From NCBI GenBank assembly GCA_963854835.1, contig OY978525.1, positions 119,410,120 to 119,474,119 of the forward strand: DNA of 64,000 nt, in the 5' to 3' direction. The stretch comes from Megamerina dolium. Lineage: Eukaryota; Arthropoda; Insecta; Diptera; Megamerinidae. Positions within the stretch are counted from its first letter, which is position 1, and every line of letters starts with the position of its first letter. Positions 13,303 to 25,250 of this stretch are shown piece after piece. Position numbers and translations under genes: made by a program. The notes under the pieces are model-generated. The model did not search any database and was not told where the DNA came from. It was given only the letters and a program-made list of their open reading frames with translations.

Positions 13303-14600
13303 ATTGGTGTATAAGTAAGTTTTAAAGGATTTTCAATCAGAGGTCGTTAGTAGTATTAAATTGCATCGGATCATGTTGAAATGTCACCAAGAGGCTATTC
13401 CAAATAGTATGTGTCACTTTTTCGAAGTGTAAACAACATATTTTTTTTAGCTCCGACTGATGTTAACTTTTGTGCCTACAAAACCCCTTATTTGCGGGAA
13501 TTTTTGCTTGAAGTAAAGTGCAGTGGAAAGTGATCGCATTGCTTCGTCAATTTAAACTTGTGTATTTTGATTTAGACGGTGATTTTGATTCAAGCGATAC
13601 AAGAGCGTGAAGACGCTGAATTGGAGGCTTTATTGAACACAGACTCATGTCAAACACAAAAGAAAACCCATTGGGGGTGAATCAAGAAGCCATTTGAATG
13701 CATCTAAAGAACATGGATATGATCCAGAAAAAGGGAAATTGGGTTCCATATGAATTGAAATCAAGAGACATCAAAAGGCGATTTTGGATGTCTGAAATGC
13801 TGCTCCAATGATACAAGGGGGAATCCTTTTATGCATCGAATCGTTGGTGGCGACGAAAAATGGATCTATTACGACAAGCCTAAGTGCAAAAAGTGTTATG
13901 TGAGATCTGCCCAACCAGCCAAATCGACTCTATAACCCAAGAATGAACGGGTCTACGTCCCGGAAACACTCGACCACGTGGTCTACCTACGTCCATTCAT
14001 CTAATCAGAATATGGAAATGCACTCGAACAAAACAAAGCACTTCTGTATTTTTGCCGCTACAACAACAACAACTCCATAGCCGAATATCCATAATTCGAA
14101 GATGATACTGTGTGTTTGGTGGGATCAGAAGGGTAAGGTGTATTATGAGCTGCTAAAACCGAGTGAAGCCATTACTAAGGAAAGCTATTGACAAAAACTC
14201 ATCAAATTTAGACCAGCATTGAACTAAAAACTGTCAGAATGGTCAAACAAACACGAGTCATTGATTTCCATCACAACAATGTTCGGCCACATGTTGCGTA
14301 ACCCTTTGCAACATACTTGGAAAACAGTGCATGGGAAGTGTTGTTTGAGATCAATGCAGAATGCCTTGTCCGGAAAACGCTTCACATCAGTTGAAGGTAT
14401 CAAAAATTTGGTCGATACGTTCTTGGCCGCAAAAGATGATGGGTTCTATTGGGATGGAATTCATACGCTCCCTCAAAGAAGGGAAAAAGTTGTAGCTTCC
14501 GAAGGAAAATACTTATAATAAAATACATTGCAGAAATTTTTCTAAAATAAAGCCTCAAAATCAGAAAAAAAAATGCTTTAAAACTGACTTGTACACCTAA
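13303..14600 (+). mobile_element. Mos1-like mariner relic, interrupted by a short SINE
   Basis: The left end reads TTGGTGTATAAGTAAGTTTTA. The right end read in reverse gives TAGGTGTACAAGTCAGTTTT, so TIRs of about 28 bp survive. The transposase resembles the mauritiana/Mos1 type. It has GDFDSSD near 13576, VGGDEKWIYYDKPKCK with the first Asp, VCLVGSEG/WWDQKG-type sequence in shifted frame, and FHHNNVRPHVA where the second catalytic Asp has become Asn. Near the end is AKDDGFYWDGIHTLPQRREK. Many frameshifts and stops are present. At 13936-14071 a short (CAA)n-tailed retroposon splits the segment that should read QPAKST..PNIHNSKM. Confidence 0.85.
13936..14071 (+). mobile_element. Short (CAA)n-tailed retroposon, copy 1
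   Basis: This insert of about 136 bp begins CCCAAGAATGAACGGGTC and ends GCCGCTACAACAACAACA. It matches the copy at 56009-56155 over its length. Near-identical ACTC(T/C)ATA(A/G)C flanks at 13927 and 14072 look like an aged target duplication of about 10 bp. It interrupts a mariner transposase exactly between recognisable codons. No ORF or clear tRNA box B was found. Confidence 0.75.
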
Positions 14601-16368
14601 CTTAAATTCGAATGTATCCCCCCACTAGAGTGCGACACTGTTCATAGCCATGAATACCAATAGTCGTTTTATGTATATACAATATATTGTACACACATAC
14701 ATACACGAATAGAATATAATAAATTATGTAAACAGTGGTACATAACATAAAAACTAAATGTTGTTCCATTGTATGAGTATATGCTTAAATACAAATATTC
14801 TATTAAATATTTATGTATGGACAGACGTAAAAAGCGTGAAACCTGTATGAGCGAGCACATTTCCAATTGGTACGTTGTTACTTACATATCGTCTATATAT
14901 ATAAATATTTAATAAACAGTGTCTACTGCTGTTTGTCTCGTCTTGCGTGTTCATATATTTGTTGTTATTGTGGCTACTTTTTGTGTTGTTGTTGCTGTTG
15001 TTGTTATGGTATTCATATAAAAACATGCATACATTTCATTTAGTATATATAATTTTGCTATTTGATATTGTTGTTGCAATTATACACTCCTATACACAAG
15101 TGTATTTATTATAATATAATTACATTTCATTTCTTGTTGATTTTTCGAGATTTTTTTCTAATTTTTTCCCCCCTCCATTAGTTTTGTAATAAAGTATTTT
15201 TATTATTATACATTTATGATTTCCATTGTAGTATTATTTGCATATTTATGTGTATGCATGTATTTCATTTAGGCTTAACATTTATTTCGTCTGGTATTAC
15301 GAACTCTAAATGATGAAGAAAGTATACGCAACAGGTATGCATACAACTACACATACATATGTATACGTTATAGGTAAATACAGAATTCGTATGTATTCAT
15401 ACACAAGTATATAAAATGAAACTTTTTTTTAGGTTAGGTCATTGATTTACACAACGTTCCAATATGTTTACGTACTCTAAGTAAAACGTATAAATATACT
15501 TACGAGTATACTACAAATACGAGTACGTATGTAGTTACTTACATACAAAGTTTTTGTTTATTTTCAGAGAAATTATATTGTAGTTACTAATGAAAGATAA
15601 ATTGGAAAATATAAAAGGAAATAGTTAACATAAACAAAAAAAAAAAAATGGTGAAATATGAGCAAGTTAAAGTGAAAAATATGAAAAATTAATATTTTTC
15701 CCGGTTCAGAAATATTCAAAAATGTAAGAGATAAACAATTTTTGAATTTGAAAAACGCATTTTGTATAGTTTGCTTATAATGAAATCAATTAATTTGAAA
15801 ACGGAAATATGTTTTCATTGAACTAAAATTTTGTGTGAAAATGTATGAATATATTTTGATTGATTCGAAAACATCTATTTGCCTGTGACCCTATAATGGC
15901 ATATGAGGTTAGACAAAAATTATTTCTATTGGAAATGTCGAAATTTTAAAATTATTTTGCCAAAAAATTCAAATATCTAAATGTTGTTGTTTGCTAAATT
16001 TATTTTTCGTGGCATTTGCCGAAGCTGTGGTTTATAAGAATATACAATAATTTGCGTATTTATTATATTTCATATGCTTATCACACATTAACGCAATTAA
16101 TTTCATAAAGAGGGCATCATATGTATGTGAATTTTATCATTGTGAAACCTACCCTGTGGCCAAATAGGTTCACTGTTCCTTGCTTGCCTAGTAAGAACAG
16201 TCGCGGTCACGTTACCTAGTAACATGACGGTCACACGTAACATTTAAATAGTCACCAAACCCTGCTCATTGCAATCACTTTGATAAGGGTTGTGGGATGG
16301 ACATGCAAACATTTTTGTATACATTTGATTTTCTATCATCTTCTATCATCTTAGATGTTTGCATACTT
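14601..16368. other. AT-rich non-coding stretch with small hairpins
   Basis: No gene was seen. A hairpin-forming GTCACGTTAC / GTAACATGAC pair lies at about 16206-16231. A pair ATGCAAACAT / ATGTTTGCAT lies at about 16303-16365, just before a mariner remnant. GTT/TTG-rich simple sequence occurs near 14960-15010. Confidence 0.5.
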
Positions 16369-16858
16369 ACACGGTGCGACAATTATGTATTAAGACTGCC
16401 TCTAGAAAACACAATTAAACACGATATCTGCTAATTTTTCGGTATATTTATTTGAAATATTCTCTTCCTGATTCAATACACTTGTTACATCGATTTAATA
16501 TTGATTCTAACGTGTGTTCCAGCTCATTTTTCGGAATTGCCTCCAGTGCCCTCGTCGAAGCCCGTTGTATGGTCTGGTTGTTATCAAAAAAGCATCCTTT
16601 CAACTTCAATTTCAGTTTTGGGAACAAAAAGAAGTCGGACGGTGCCACATCAGGTGAATACGGCGGGTGATTCAACACACAGACCTGAATCCGAGCCAAA
16701 AATTGACGAACAATGAGTGCTGTGACTTTTTTCTCTCTTTGCTCCATGTTAAAATTTCATCAGCATCAAACGAACACGTGTTTTGTAATATGAATGTCAA
16801 TAACAATTAAATGTTAATATGTAGCGTAAAGTAAAACTGCTTTTCAGCCAACGCCTGT
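16369..16858 (-). mobile_element. Internally deleted mariner remnant
   Basis: On the minus strand, a 99-residue open frame starts MEQREKKVTALIVRQFLARI and runs into HPPYSPDVAPSDFFLFPKLK and ends at CIESGREYFK. This joins a mariner N-terminus to the last third of the transposase. The third catalytic Asp (APSD) is kept, and the first two have been deleted with the middle of the gene. The open frame has no internal stop, so it resembles a short deletion derivative that aged little. It has no plausible catalytic function. Confidence 0.8.
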
Positions 16859-16859
16859 A

Positions 16860-17180
16860 CTCATAGCTGAGTAGCCAAGTGGTTAGACCTAAGCTCTGTA
16901 TTGGAAAGAACCTGAGTTTTCACATCCCGAAAAGAGCAAAAAAGATTTAGAAAATATATTTACTATTAAAAAAAAATTAATTACATAAAATTAAATTAAA
17001 TACAATATAACTTCATACATTAAAAACAAATTGTCAAAGTACTGGAGCAAAGTACTATGACTATGGGTACTATTCGAAAGAAAAGTCCTTTAGATATTAA
17101 AATTGTGCATCCACAGCCAGGGATTGAACTCACAACATACAGATCAGAACGTCAACGCACTAAACACTACAGTTAACAGT
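16860..17180. mobile_element. tRNA-derived SINE remnants, two orientations
   Basis: At 17035-17180 the minus strand reads TTTAGTGCGTTGACGTTCTG and GAGTTCAATCCCTGGCTG, then TTTTCTTTCGAATAGTACCCA. This matches the tRNA-like head and proximal body of the SINE at 22030. At 16860-16930 the plus strand has a separate tRNA-like stretch (TAGCCAAGTGGTTAGA ... CCTGAGTTTTCACATCCC). I cannot tell whether that is a second SINE type or a decayed tRNA pseudogene. Neither folds into a convincing intact tRNA on inspection. Confidence 0.5.
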
Positions 17181-17539
17181 TAACAATGCAAACTCAAAAT
17201 CAGTTTGTCTCTGAGCGAAGAGAGTAAACTATAAATTTGCGTGCAGATAAATCGGGTTGTTTCTTTCTTCATTTCAAAAAAATGTGGGTGTGAAAAGTGA
17301 AAAACAATTTTATGCGTGAGTTGGTATCACAGTTACGCCCCGGTTGGGATCTCAACTAACTTTAAATGCACTAAAAGTTGATTATTCTGCAACCAGTAGT
17401 GGTTGAAAAGTCGACTGTCTCCATTGGAACGTACTGACTATTCTAACGTAGCGATGGTCTAGACACAAGTCAATTGTCCATCTCTGCTTGACTCTGCTAA
17501 CTACAAGTTGACCATTTTAAGTTAGCGTATAGTCAGTTC

Positions 17540-17880
17540 AATACGGGAGTGCTCTTAGAATGAAATGGAGTGAATGTTTCTTTTCATAGAATGAATAGAA
17601 TGACAACAGTTGCAAATGGAAGTAGAGTATTTGAGAATATTGCAAATATTAATTTCATCTTTCTACATTACAATACATAGAATATTATATAAGAAAAAAT
17701 ACAATAGATAAGACAACATGATGCGGCAAGATGCAGTCATACAAAAACTTCAGTGTCATGTCAAACAAGGAAAACGTACAATATGCGTCTTAACTTACTT
17801 CAAATAACCAAATAATACTCGTAGAACTCTCAAAAACTCATTTATTTGAAGAGAAAAAAGCAAAACAGATGAGTAAGACG
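17540..17880. repeat. Dispersed repeat rich in ACTCTC motifs, copy 2
   Basis: It shares with 3530-4010 a TTTCATAGAATGA motif, ATACTCGTAG followed by ACTCTCAAA, and TTATTTGAAGAGAAAAAA, in the same order. The middle part is not shared. It is non-coding and of unknown class. Confidence 0.4.
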
Positions 17881-18993
17881 ATAGCATATTGGATTGGTTG
17901 ATTTCTGCATTACTTTGTAGCTAGTATAAAGGTCAGAACGAATAAAAGTTCATTTATTTAGTAGTCACACTACAAAAGTCCGACTGGGGCTATTTTTGAT
18001 CATTTATAGGATATAAAGATTGTTGAACTCTGAAGTTTCTAAGTACTTTAGGCCTTGGTATTATAGACAGCATACTCATTTTTATTTCTAAACATATTTT
18101 ATAATTTATGATAATAGCTAAACAAATTACTATGAACAAGTAACCCACATAATGTTAATTAACAATTTTTAGCAAATTTCATCTATGCGTATTACACCCA
18201 TGCAAATAATTTGGAAATATACAATATCTAATGAAAAATCATTAAAATATAAAAAAACTAATTTTGTACCTATGTATATACTGCTACGTAGTACATATGT
18301 GCTTATATTAAAACTTGTTCTACATTCATCAATTGCTAATCAGTTTTTATGAAATTTGTTAAAAACCATCACCATTATCATCATTGGTCATGAGTTAAAT
18401 TTTTAGCACTTTCAGTATGAATAATAATAATAATGTTTATGAATATTGTTAAAAACTTTTTCATTAACATTGTGTTGCAAATTAATTTAAATAACAAATG
18501 TTGCATCACAATAGCGACATACTTATTACTGGTGCTATTCCACAATGCGAAGATTATTACCACTCAAAAATTGTGTGTAATGCTATAGTGTATGATATAT
18601 TGTATTATAATTTCAGAATGACAATAATAATCAACAAAATAGAGAAAATTATGAATAAACTAGTTCCAGATATTATGATAATAAAGTGTTGAATTTATTT
18701 AAAAATCAGTATATGGGGGGATTCACATGAATTCATAATATCATTTGATAATTTTTAACACATTCTATATTGTACCATATTTTATGAAAACAGATAAACT
18801 TTGCTAATTAAATCTCAGTCGAATTTAATATGAAATTAACCATTTTTACAAACGAAACAAATTAATAGAGTCCAGTCACTCATGTCACCTAGCACATATT
18901 TGAAACAATAATGAAAAATTGTGATAGATTTGAATCTTAAAATCACTCTCAAAAATTTATTTCATAATATTCTAAAAATATCTAACTCATTTT
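17881..18993. other. AT-rich non-coding stretch
   Basis: No gene or recognisable mobile element was seen. ATAATAATAAT runs occur near 18420. The stretch ends at the TA target site of the maT element that follows. Confidence 0.5.
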
Positions 18994-18994
18994 A

Positions 18995-20306
18995 CACGGT
19001 TAGGCGATTGAAGTGTTACCAACTACACACAGGTGTATCTGTCAAACCAATATTGCCAACTACGTAAAATTCATACCAATAACAGCTGTTTTGTATTGTT
19101 TACAAACTACCACAAGAATTTGAGTCTTAGTTTTATAGAACAAAATTTATTCGAAATGGAATTCAAACACAATGCGATTGCTTTATATTTGGCTGAAAAT
19201 TCACAACCAGCTATTGTTCGTGAGCTCAAACACCTCAAAGTGAATAAAATGTTGTACGTACGTACCATAAATCGTTGCAATGATACAGGCAGTATTGCCA
19301 AACGCTATGATGGTAGACGAAAAAAAAAAAAAACAGCAACATCACCTGAAATGTTTCCTAAAGTGAAGGCTCGACTGGAACGAAATCCACGTCGTAGTGG
19401 TAATCAAATGGCCAAAGAACTGAAAATATCCCAGCCAAGCATGCGACACATATTCCAAAATAAGCTCAAGGTAAAGCCTTACAAGTTCCAAAAGGCACTC
19501 CAAAACAAACAAAAAAAATTAGGCTCGAAAGAGCAAAGGAGTTGTTACGCTTGCACGAACGTGACCAATTTCCAAACATTGTCTTCTCTGATGAGAAAAA
19601 TTTCCCTATTGAGCAGTTCATAAACTCTCAAAATGAACGTGTTTACTTAACGGAACGCATTTACAAAAATTTGAGACCACGAATGGCCACCCGAAGTAAT
19701 TTTCCATCTCAAGTAATGGCATGGGCAGCTGTGGCCGCTGATGGACGCTCTCCAATCGTTATCATCGTGCCTGGTGTCAAAGTCAATGCGACTTATTATC
19801 TGGAAAATGTTTTGTAGATTTCTTTATGGCCGTGTATACGCAAAGATTTTGGTCGTAGATCATGGACGTTTCAACAAGATTCGGCACCGTCTCATAGAGC
19901 TCGTGTGAACCAAGTATGGTTAAAAAATCATGTCCCACACTTCATTTCATACACACAATGGCTTTCGAATTCGCCAGATCCAAATCCGATGGACTATTCC
20001 ATCTGGGCCATTTTGGAGAGCAAGGTGGGAACTAAGAAATATGCCAATATGGATGCGCTGAAAAAAGCCAATGTTCGGTAATGGGCCAAAATACCGGAGG
20101 AACACATTCGTGAAGCGTGCAACTCATTTTTTAACCGTTTGAAGGCAATAGTGCATAGGCAAAAGGTGGTCACATGGAGCTAGAGTGAATGGATTTTGAA
20201 ATTTTGATTATTTTCACAATTTTTGTAATTTGAATCAATAAAAAATAATTTTACACAAAAAAGATATGGTCGCTTGAATAGGTAGCACTTCAATCGTCTA
20301 ACCCTG
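18995..20306 (+). mobile_element. maT-type DD37D transposon, copy 1 (nearly full length)
   Basis: The ends are inverted repeats: left GGCGATTGAAGTGTTACC, right GGTAGCACTTCAATCGTC. The element is flanked by TA at 18993-18994 and 20307-20308, and its 1312 bp suit the maT family. The transposase (ATG at 19156, stop at about 20188) has a helix-turn-helix half and then the catalytic domain. The Asp residues are in VFSDEKNF, FQQDSAPSH and DPNPMDYSIW, with 37 residues between the last two (DD37D). One frameshift in an A-run near 19510, a stop at about 19815 and another near 20080 inactivate it. Confidence 0.9.
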
Positions 20307-20585
20307 TATTTATGTGATGGCAATAAAATATGATAATTTTTTTTCCCTTAATTCATCACTTCAACCACATTTAAAACTTATAAAATATGTGTATGTATTA
20401 GTATAATTTATTTTTTTATTCAGAGCAAAAGCACTTATAATCACTCATTCATGGAATATCGGTCAAGTACAAAATTTTTTAAAATGTAAATTTTGTAAGA
20501 AACACATAGTACATAAAAAAATAAAGATATTAAAAATCCAAGTACATAAATTACAAGAGGTGAAAAAATCAACAGCAAGTATAAA

Positions 20586-21499
20586 TTGGGTGTGTGAATA
20601 AGTAACGGGCCTTTTACATTACATGGCGTCACGCGTAAGCGCGATGTCGTACATCATTGTTCGAAATGTCATTTTAAATGTCAAATTAAATGCCGTCAAA
20701 ATTAGTCAATAGTTTCAATTTGATTGTGCGCTTCATTTTTTCACGATGGAAAATTTTGAAAATTTTCAAAAAATAAAAACAATAAACAAGTTTTGTTAAG
20801 TTACTTTTTAGCAAAGAAAAAAGGGCGGCTGAAAGTCATCGTTTGCTTGTGGAATTGTATGGTGACAATTCCCTATCCAAATCACAGTGTATGGAGTGGT
20901 TTGTGCGCTTCAAAAATTGTGATTTTGATATCAAAGACAATGAACGATCTGCACAGCCGAAAAACGGCTGAAGACGAGGATTTGGAGACATTACTCGACC
21001 ACGATCCGGTCGAACCATTACGGGAGAGCTGTACCGACAACAAAGGATGCTGCTGAAGAGAGCAATGATCGAGAAATGGCCGGAATATGCGACCAGACCT
21101 GAGTCCGTAATTTTTCACCATGACCCCGCACGGCCACACATTGCTATTTCGGTAAAAACCTATCTTGCTAATAGCGGATGGGAAGTTTTGCCCCACCCGC
21201 CTTATAGCCCACACCTGGCACCTTCATATTACCACTTGTTTCGGTCCATGCAGAATGCCCTTAATGGAATACGCTTTACTTCAGTCAGCGGAATCAAAAA
21301 TTGGTTCGAGGCTGGTTTTAGGCCGCCAAGCCGGCGAAGTTCTTTTGGGATGGAATCCATAAATTGCCAGAAAGATGGGTAAATGTCATAGTTTCTGATG
21401 GACAATACTTTCAATAAGATGTTTTTTTTTTACAGAATTCTTAAAAATAAATGATTCTTGGCAACTAAAAAAGAGCCGGTTACTAATTCACAATCCCAA
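20586..21499 (+). mobile_element. DD34D mariner, internal deletion derivative
   Basis: TIRs are TGTGTGAATAAGTAACGGG at the left and CCGGTTACTAATTCACAA at the right. The transposase keeps an N-terminal HTH part (AESHRLLVELYGDNSLSK-like, in shifted frame; CMEW..RFKNCDFDIKDNERS). It then jumps at about 21010 straight to TGELYRQQRMLLKRA, having lost the central region and the first catalytic Asp. The second Asp survives in FHHDPARPH. The third has become Tyr (YSPHLAPSYYHLF). The element is about 914 bp against roughly 1.3 kb for an intact one. Confidence 0.85.
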
Positions 21500-22029
21500 T
21501 ATGTGTATTACTTATTATTCAATTATAATTCGTTATCAAAAATGCTCAGTAATTGTAACGTAATATATTTAAATATCTAATCAATTCAATCAAATACTAT
21601 ATAAATGTCAAGATTTTATAGTAATGAGAATATGGCAAGGTAAGCATAAATTCCTTATGCATAACTGGTTTGTAAGTACGTAATAGAATACCAAAACTAA
21701 TCTATAAAAAAAAAAGAAAAAAAGATAATGATACTTAAAGAAAACATTAAAGGTGACAATTAGAAGTAAATATTTGGAATAGTCTGATTAATTATTTGTA
21801 CAGCTAGTGCTTCATGTACAATGGCAAATTCAAAGCAAGTGTTCGTGTACTCTATGCGTAATCGAAAAGAATGGAGGGAAAAACCTTATCAGATGCAAAA
21901 TAAATGCCAAATAAATACTGTTTAGATAATAAAGTCAGCCGTTTTTGTTGCTGTAGATACATACTACGATTTTACATATCTTTCAGTACGTCACCGCTTT
22001 TGGTGGACTAGATTTTTGCATACTGACAC
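21500..22029. other. AT-rich non-coding stretch
   Basis: No gene, tRNA or transposon domain was seen between the mariner at 20586-21499 and the SINE that follows. Confidence 0.5.
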
Positions 22030-22264
22030 TTACCGTAGCTGAGTGGTTAGTGCGTTGGCATTCTGATCTCTAAATCGTGAGTTCAATCTCCGACTGAAGC
22101 ATAAATTTAATATCGAAAAGATTTTTCTTCGAACGGTGCCCACCTGTCGGCAGAAGTGATGTCACAAGGGTTCTGCCGTTCGGAATCGGCTAAAATAAGT
22201 AGATCTCTTCGAATACTGTCCAAAATTTAACACGCACAACAGTAGTGGAAGAGAAACTCGGTGA
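22030..22264 (+). mobile_element. tRNA-derived SINE, copy 2
   Basis: The head has TAGCTGAGTGGTTAGTGCG (box A) and GAGTTCAATCTCC (box B-like). The body has AAAAGATTTTTCTTCGAACG, GCCCACCTGTCG, TGATGTCACAAGGGTTCTGC, CGTTCGGAATCGGCTA and ACACGCACAACAG. The segment with GCAGTAACAATTTGCC found in other copies is deleted here. The copy ends abruptly at a GGAAGAGAAACTCGG stretch without the CAGCCAC tail. Confidence 0.8.
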
Positions 22265-22311
22265 GAAATATTTATATATTTTATTTTTAATGTTTGGGCT
22301 CAATATGCAGG

Positions 22312-23410
22312 GCTATTCGACGGTAGTAGTCATAGTGATTAAGGCAAGTTCATATATTTCGTTCGTCCCAAAAGTTGTTGACATTCTGTCAATTCACTCT
22401 TTGTTTACAAGCCATTTGAAGTTGACGTGTCAGTGTTTTTATTCAATATGAATAAAATTGAGTATCGTGCAATGGTTAGATTCTTTGTTTAGAAAGGTTT
22501 AAAAGCGAAGAAAATTTAAAAATAATTGATAGAAATGTATAAAGAGTCCTATCCTTCAAAATCTACGGTGGAAAAATGGGCTGGTGAGTCCCGATCCACC
22601 CGAAGACCGTCCGAAAACTGCAACCACATTAGAAATCATTGAGCAAATACATAATATTGTTAGCAAAGATCACCAAGTATGACCAAGCTTGAAATTGCTG
22701 ATGCCATACTCAGATGAATGAGTACTACATTTTTTGCATAAAGAATTACGTATGAAAAAGCTGTTTGGAAAACTTGGGGGCGCATTCGATCGAAAACGAA
22801 TTTCTCAGCATGATATGGAACGTTTTAAGCAGAATAAAACCGATTTCTTGCTTCGTTTTATAACTATGGGGATGAGACCATGACCCTAAATTGAAACAAG
22901 AACAATTACAGTGAGCTGAAGCTGGCTGTTCAGCTCAAAAGTAGGTGAAGATCAGCACACGATCAGCATAAAAGGTTGTGGCATCAGTTTGATTTTGATG
23001 ATCGATTATCTTGAATAAGGTAATTTACATACTCTGAATATTATTCCAACCTTTTGGATCAGCTGGATGAAAAAATTCATCAGAAAAGTGCCAGTTTAGA
23101 GAAGAAAAAAAAAAAATCATTATTCATCAAGACAACGCTCAGCTGGTCACAAACGTTTTTTGACAAGAGCTAAATACAGCAAATTAAAGTAGAAATTGCT
23201 TAAACACTCACCGTATTCACCAGATTTGGCTTACAGCAACCCAACTACCTCTTCAGAAACTTTAAACAAAAGATACTATTACAGCCGTAGACGGGTATTT
23301 TGCAAAGTTTCGGGAAAATCATTAATGGAATGGAATCAAATTATTCAAGGATCATTGGAATAAGTGTATTAAAGTCAAGGGCCGAGAACTTTTCAACCAA
23401 CCTGAAATAA
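22312..23410 (+). mobile_element. Irritans-like mariner relic
   Basis: The transposase start is visible at about 22449 (MNKIEYRAMVRFFV, then a stop). Decayed blocks follow: EMYKESYPSKSTVEKWAGE, RPSENC, ITYEKAVWK and KPT/KNKTDFLLRFITMGDET-like sequence. A late block from LLDQLDEKIHQKSA to a LFIKTTLSWSQT segment stands where QDNAPSH would be. Stops and frameshifts are very frequent, so this is one of the older copies in the window. The termini are approximate. Confidence 0.7.
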
Positions 23411-24039
23411 TATTGTTGAATTGGTCAGTGGTCAGTGACATTGTTCGACCACACACACTACCTAATGCATAGAAGGCCAATGTACTAACCTCTCATAGTC
23501 CAAGAGCAAAAATACAAGTTACATATGTGTACCAAACATTAATTACCATCACAATAGTTACATGTGATTACTCCCACACCAGCATTATATATAATTGTTA
23601 TATATTACATATTTATTTGTTTACTTTACAATCTTATTTAGTTTCGCTTCGTATAATGATTACAATACTTTCATAATGTCACAATCAATGTTACAAAAAT
23701 TGACCAACACATTCATTTATTTTCCATATTCATTACGTGTAGAAACCATAGATGGATAAATATTGCATTGAAAAATGTATTCGTTAGTAATTTTAGTTTT
23801 TCGCTAAACCAATTCATTAATTTGTAATAGCATCCAACACCTTCTGGATATTTTGAAGAATAATGTATGTCTCTTTCTTTCTCGAACGGAAGATGCTCTA
23901 TAACAACATGCTAGGAAGGTAATTCCTTAGATGTGAAGAAGGACGGAGAACACCGTTGAAGGCAGTTTTCCCAGACACTCAGCATGATATCGCAATGAAT
24001 AAGTGTGTAGGATGACACATAGATGGCTTTACTATAATT
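23411..24039. other. AT-rich non-coding stretch
   Basis: No gene or clear element was seen. It lies between two mariner relics. Confidence 0.5.
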
Positions 24040-24985
24040 TTTTCCAAATGGTTTTTATTGAGCTCAAACCTTCAAGCGACACGTGTATAAAATTGACAAC
24101 AACAATTTGTGTGAAAAAAAATGGATAGAAGTGAATTTCATGTTTTGATGAAGCATCGTTTTTTTTTGTTGAAAAAAATTACAGTGGAAACCAAACAATG
24201 TCTTGATAAACATTATCCGGACTCTGCTCCATCGAGACAAATAGTAGAAAAGTGGATTGCTGAATTTAAACGTGGTCGTACCAGCATAAACGATGCAGAA
24301 CGCAGTGGACGCCCAGTTGAGGCTGTTATTCGAGAAAACATAAAAAAAAATCCACAAATTGATTATGAACGATGGTGAATTGAAGATGCACGAGCTAACT
24401 GACATTGTAAAGATATCAGATGGTAGTGTTTTCACCTTTTTACACGAACATTTGGCTATGCGAAAGCTGTGTGCAAAGTGGGTGCCGCGTGAGCTCACAG
24501 TCGTAACAAAAACAACAACGTATCGATGCTTCAACGGAGTGTTTGGCGCTGTTAAAACGCAATAAAACCAAATTCTATCGTCGATATGTGACAATGGATG
24601 ACACATGGCTTCACCATTACACACCACAATTCAATAGACAGTCAACTGACTGCGGACAGCAGTCGACGAATCGAATCCAAAGCGAGCAAAGGCACAAAAG
24701 TCGGCCGGCAAGGTCGGCCACCACCAACAGCGACTATTATTGTGAACTTTTGGACTGATTGAAGTCTGAAATCGCAAAGAACCGGCCACAGTTGCAAAAG
24801 AAAAAGAGTGTTGTTTCAGCAAGACAATGCGCCGTCGTGTCATAAATCGATGAAAACGATGGAAAAATTGAATGAATTGGACTTAGAATTGCTTCCCCAC
24901 CCACCGTATTCTCCAGATTTAGCATCCAGCGACTTTTTTCTGTTTTCAGATCTCAAGAGAATGATTTCTGGGCCTACAGAGGTAT
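24040..24985 (+). mobile_element. Irritans-type mariner relic, 3' truncated
   Basis: The transposase starts at 24121 (MDRSEFHVLMKHRFF). It keeps the DNA-binding part (KWIAEFKRGRTS, DAERSGRPVEAV), then shifts frame at about 24360. HELTDIVKISDGSVFTFLHE and MRKLCAKWVPRELT are readable next. The catalytic Asp residues are visible in VTMDDTWLHHYT, LFQQDNAPSHKS and YSPDLASSDFFLF, with 34 residues between the last two. It breaks off after DLKRMISGPTE at about 24985, where a different mariner begins. At least four frameshifts are present. Confidence 0.85.
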
Positions 24986-25250
24986 AAGAGTATAAGATGC
25001 ATATTTTGTATTTTTTTTTATAAAAGTGGAAAAAATGTTACAACTGCTACTGCAGAAATAAACGCAACTTATAGGGAGAATACCGTGAGTGTAAGGACTG
25101 CGGAAAGGTAGTTTTCCAAATTCCGAAGTGGTGATTGTGACGTTGAGGATGCCCCACGCTCTGGTCGTTCTGAGGTCATTAACTCCGACGCCTTCCTGGA
25201 ACTTAAGGAAACTGAGCCAAGTTTGACAGTCGATATGATGGCTAATATTT
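24985..25250 (+). mobile_element. 5' fragment of a second mariner (same family as 51102-52301)
   Basis: The stretch GCAGAAATAAACGCAAC, then GTGTAAGGACTGCGGAAA, CAAATTCCGAAGTGGT, CTCTGGTCGTTCTGAGGTC and TTTGACAGTCGATATGATGG, is shared almost base for base with 51340-51510. It encodes the HTH region of that transposase (AEINATYREN..., ... FRSGDCDVEDAPRSGRSEV). No catalytic part is present, and the fragment ends near 25245 in AT-rich sequence. Confidence 0.8.

Noticed and set aside
16858..16930. Possible functional tRNA gene
   Set aside because: Box A-like and box B-like stretches exist, but I could not fold a full cloverleaf with an anticodon arm; it is more likely SINE-derived or a pseudogene.
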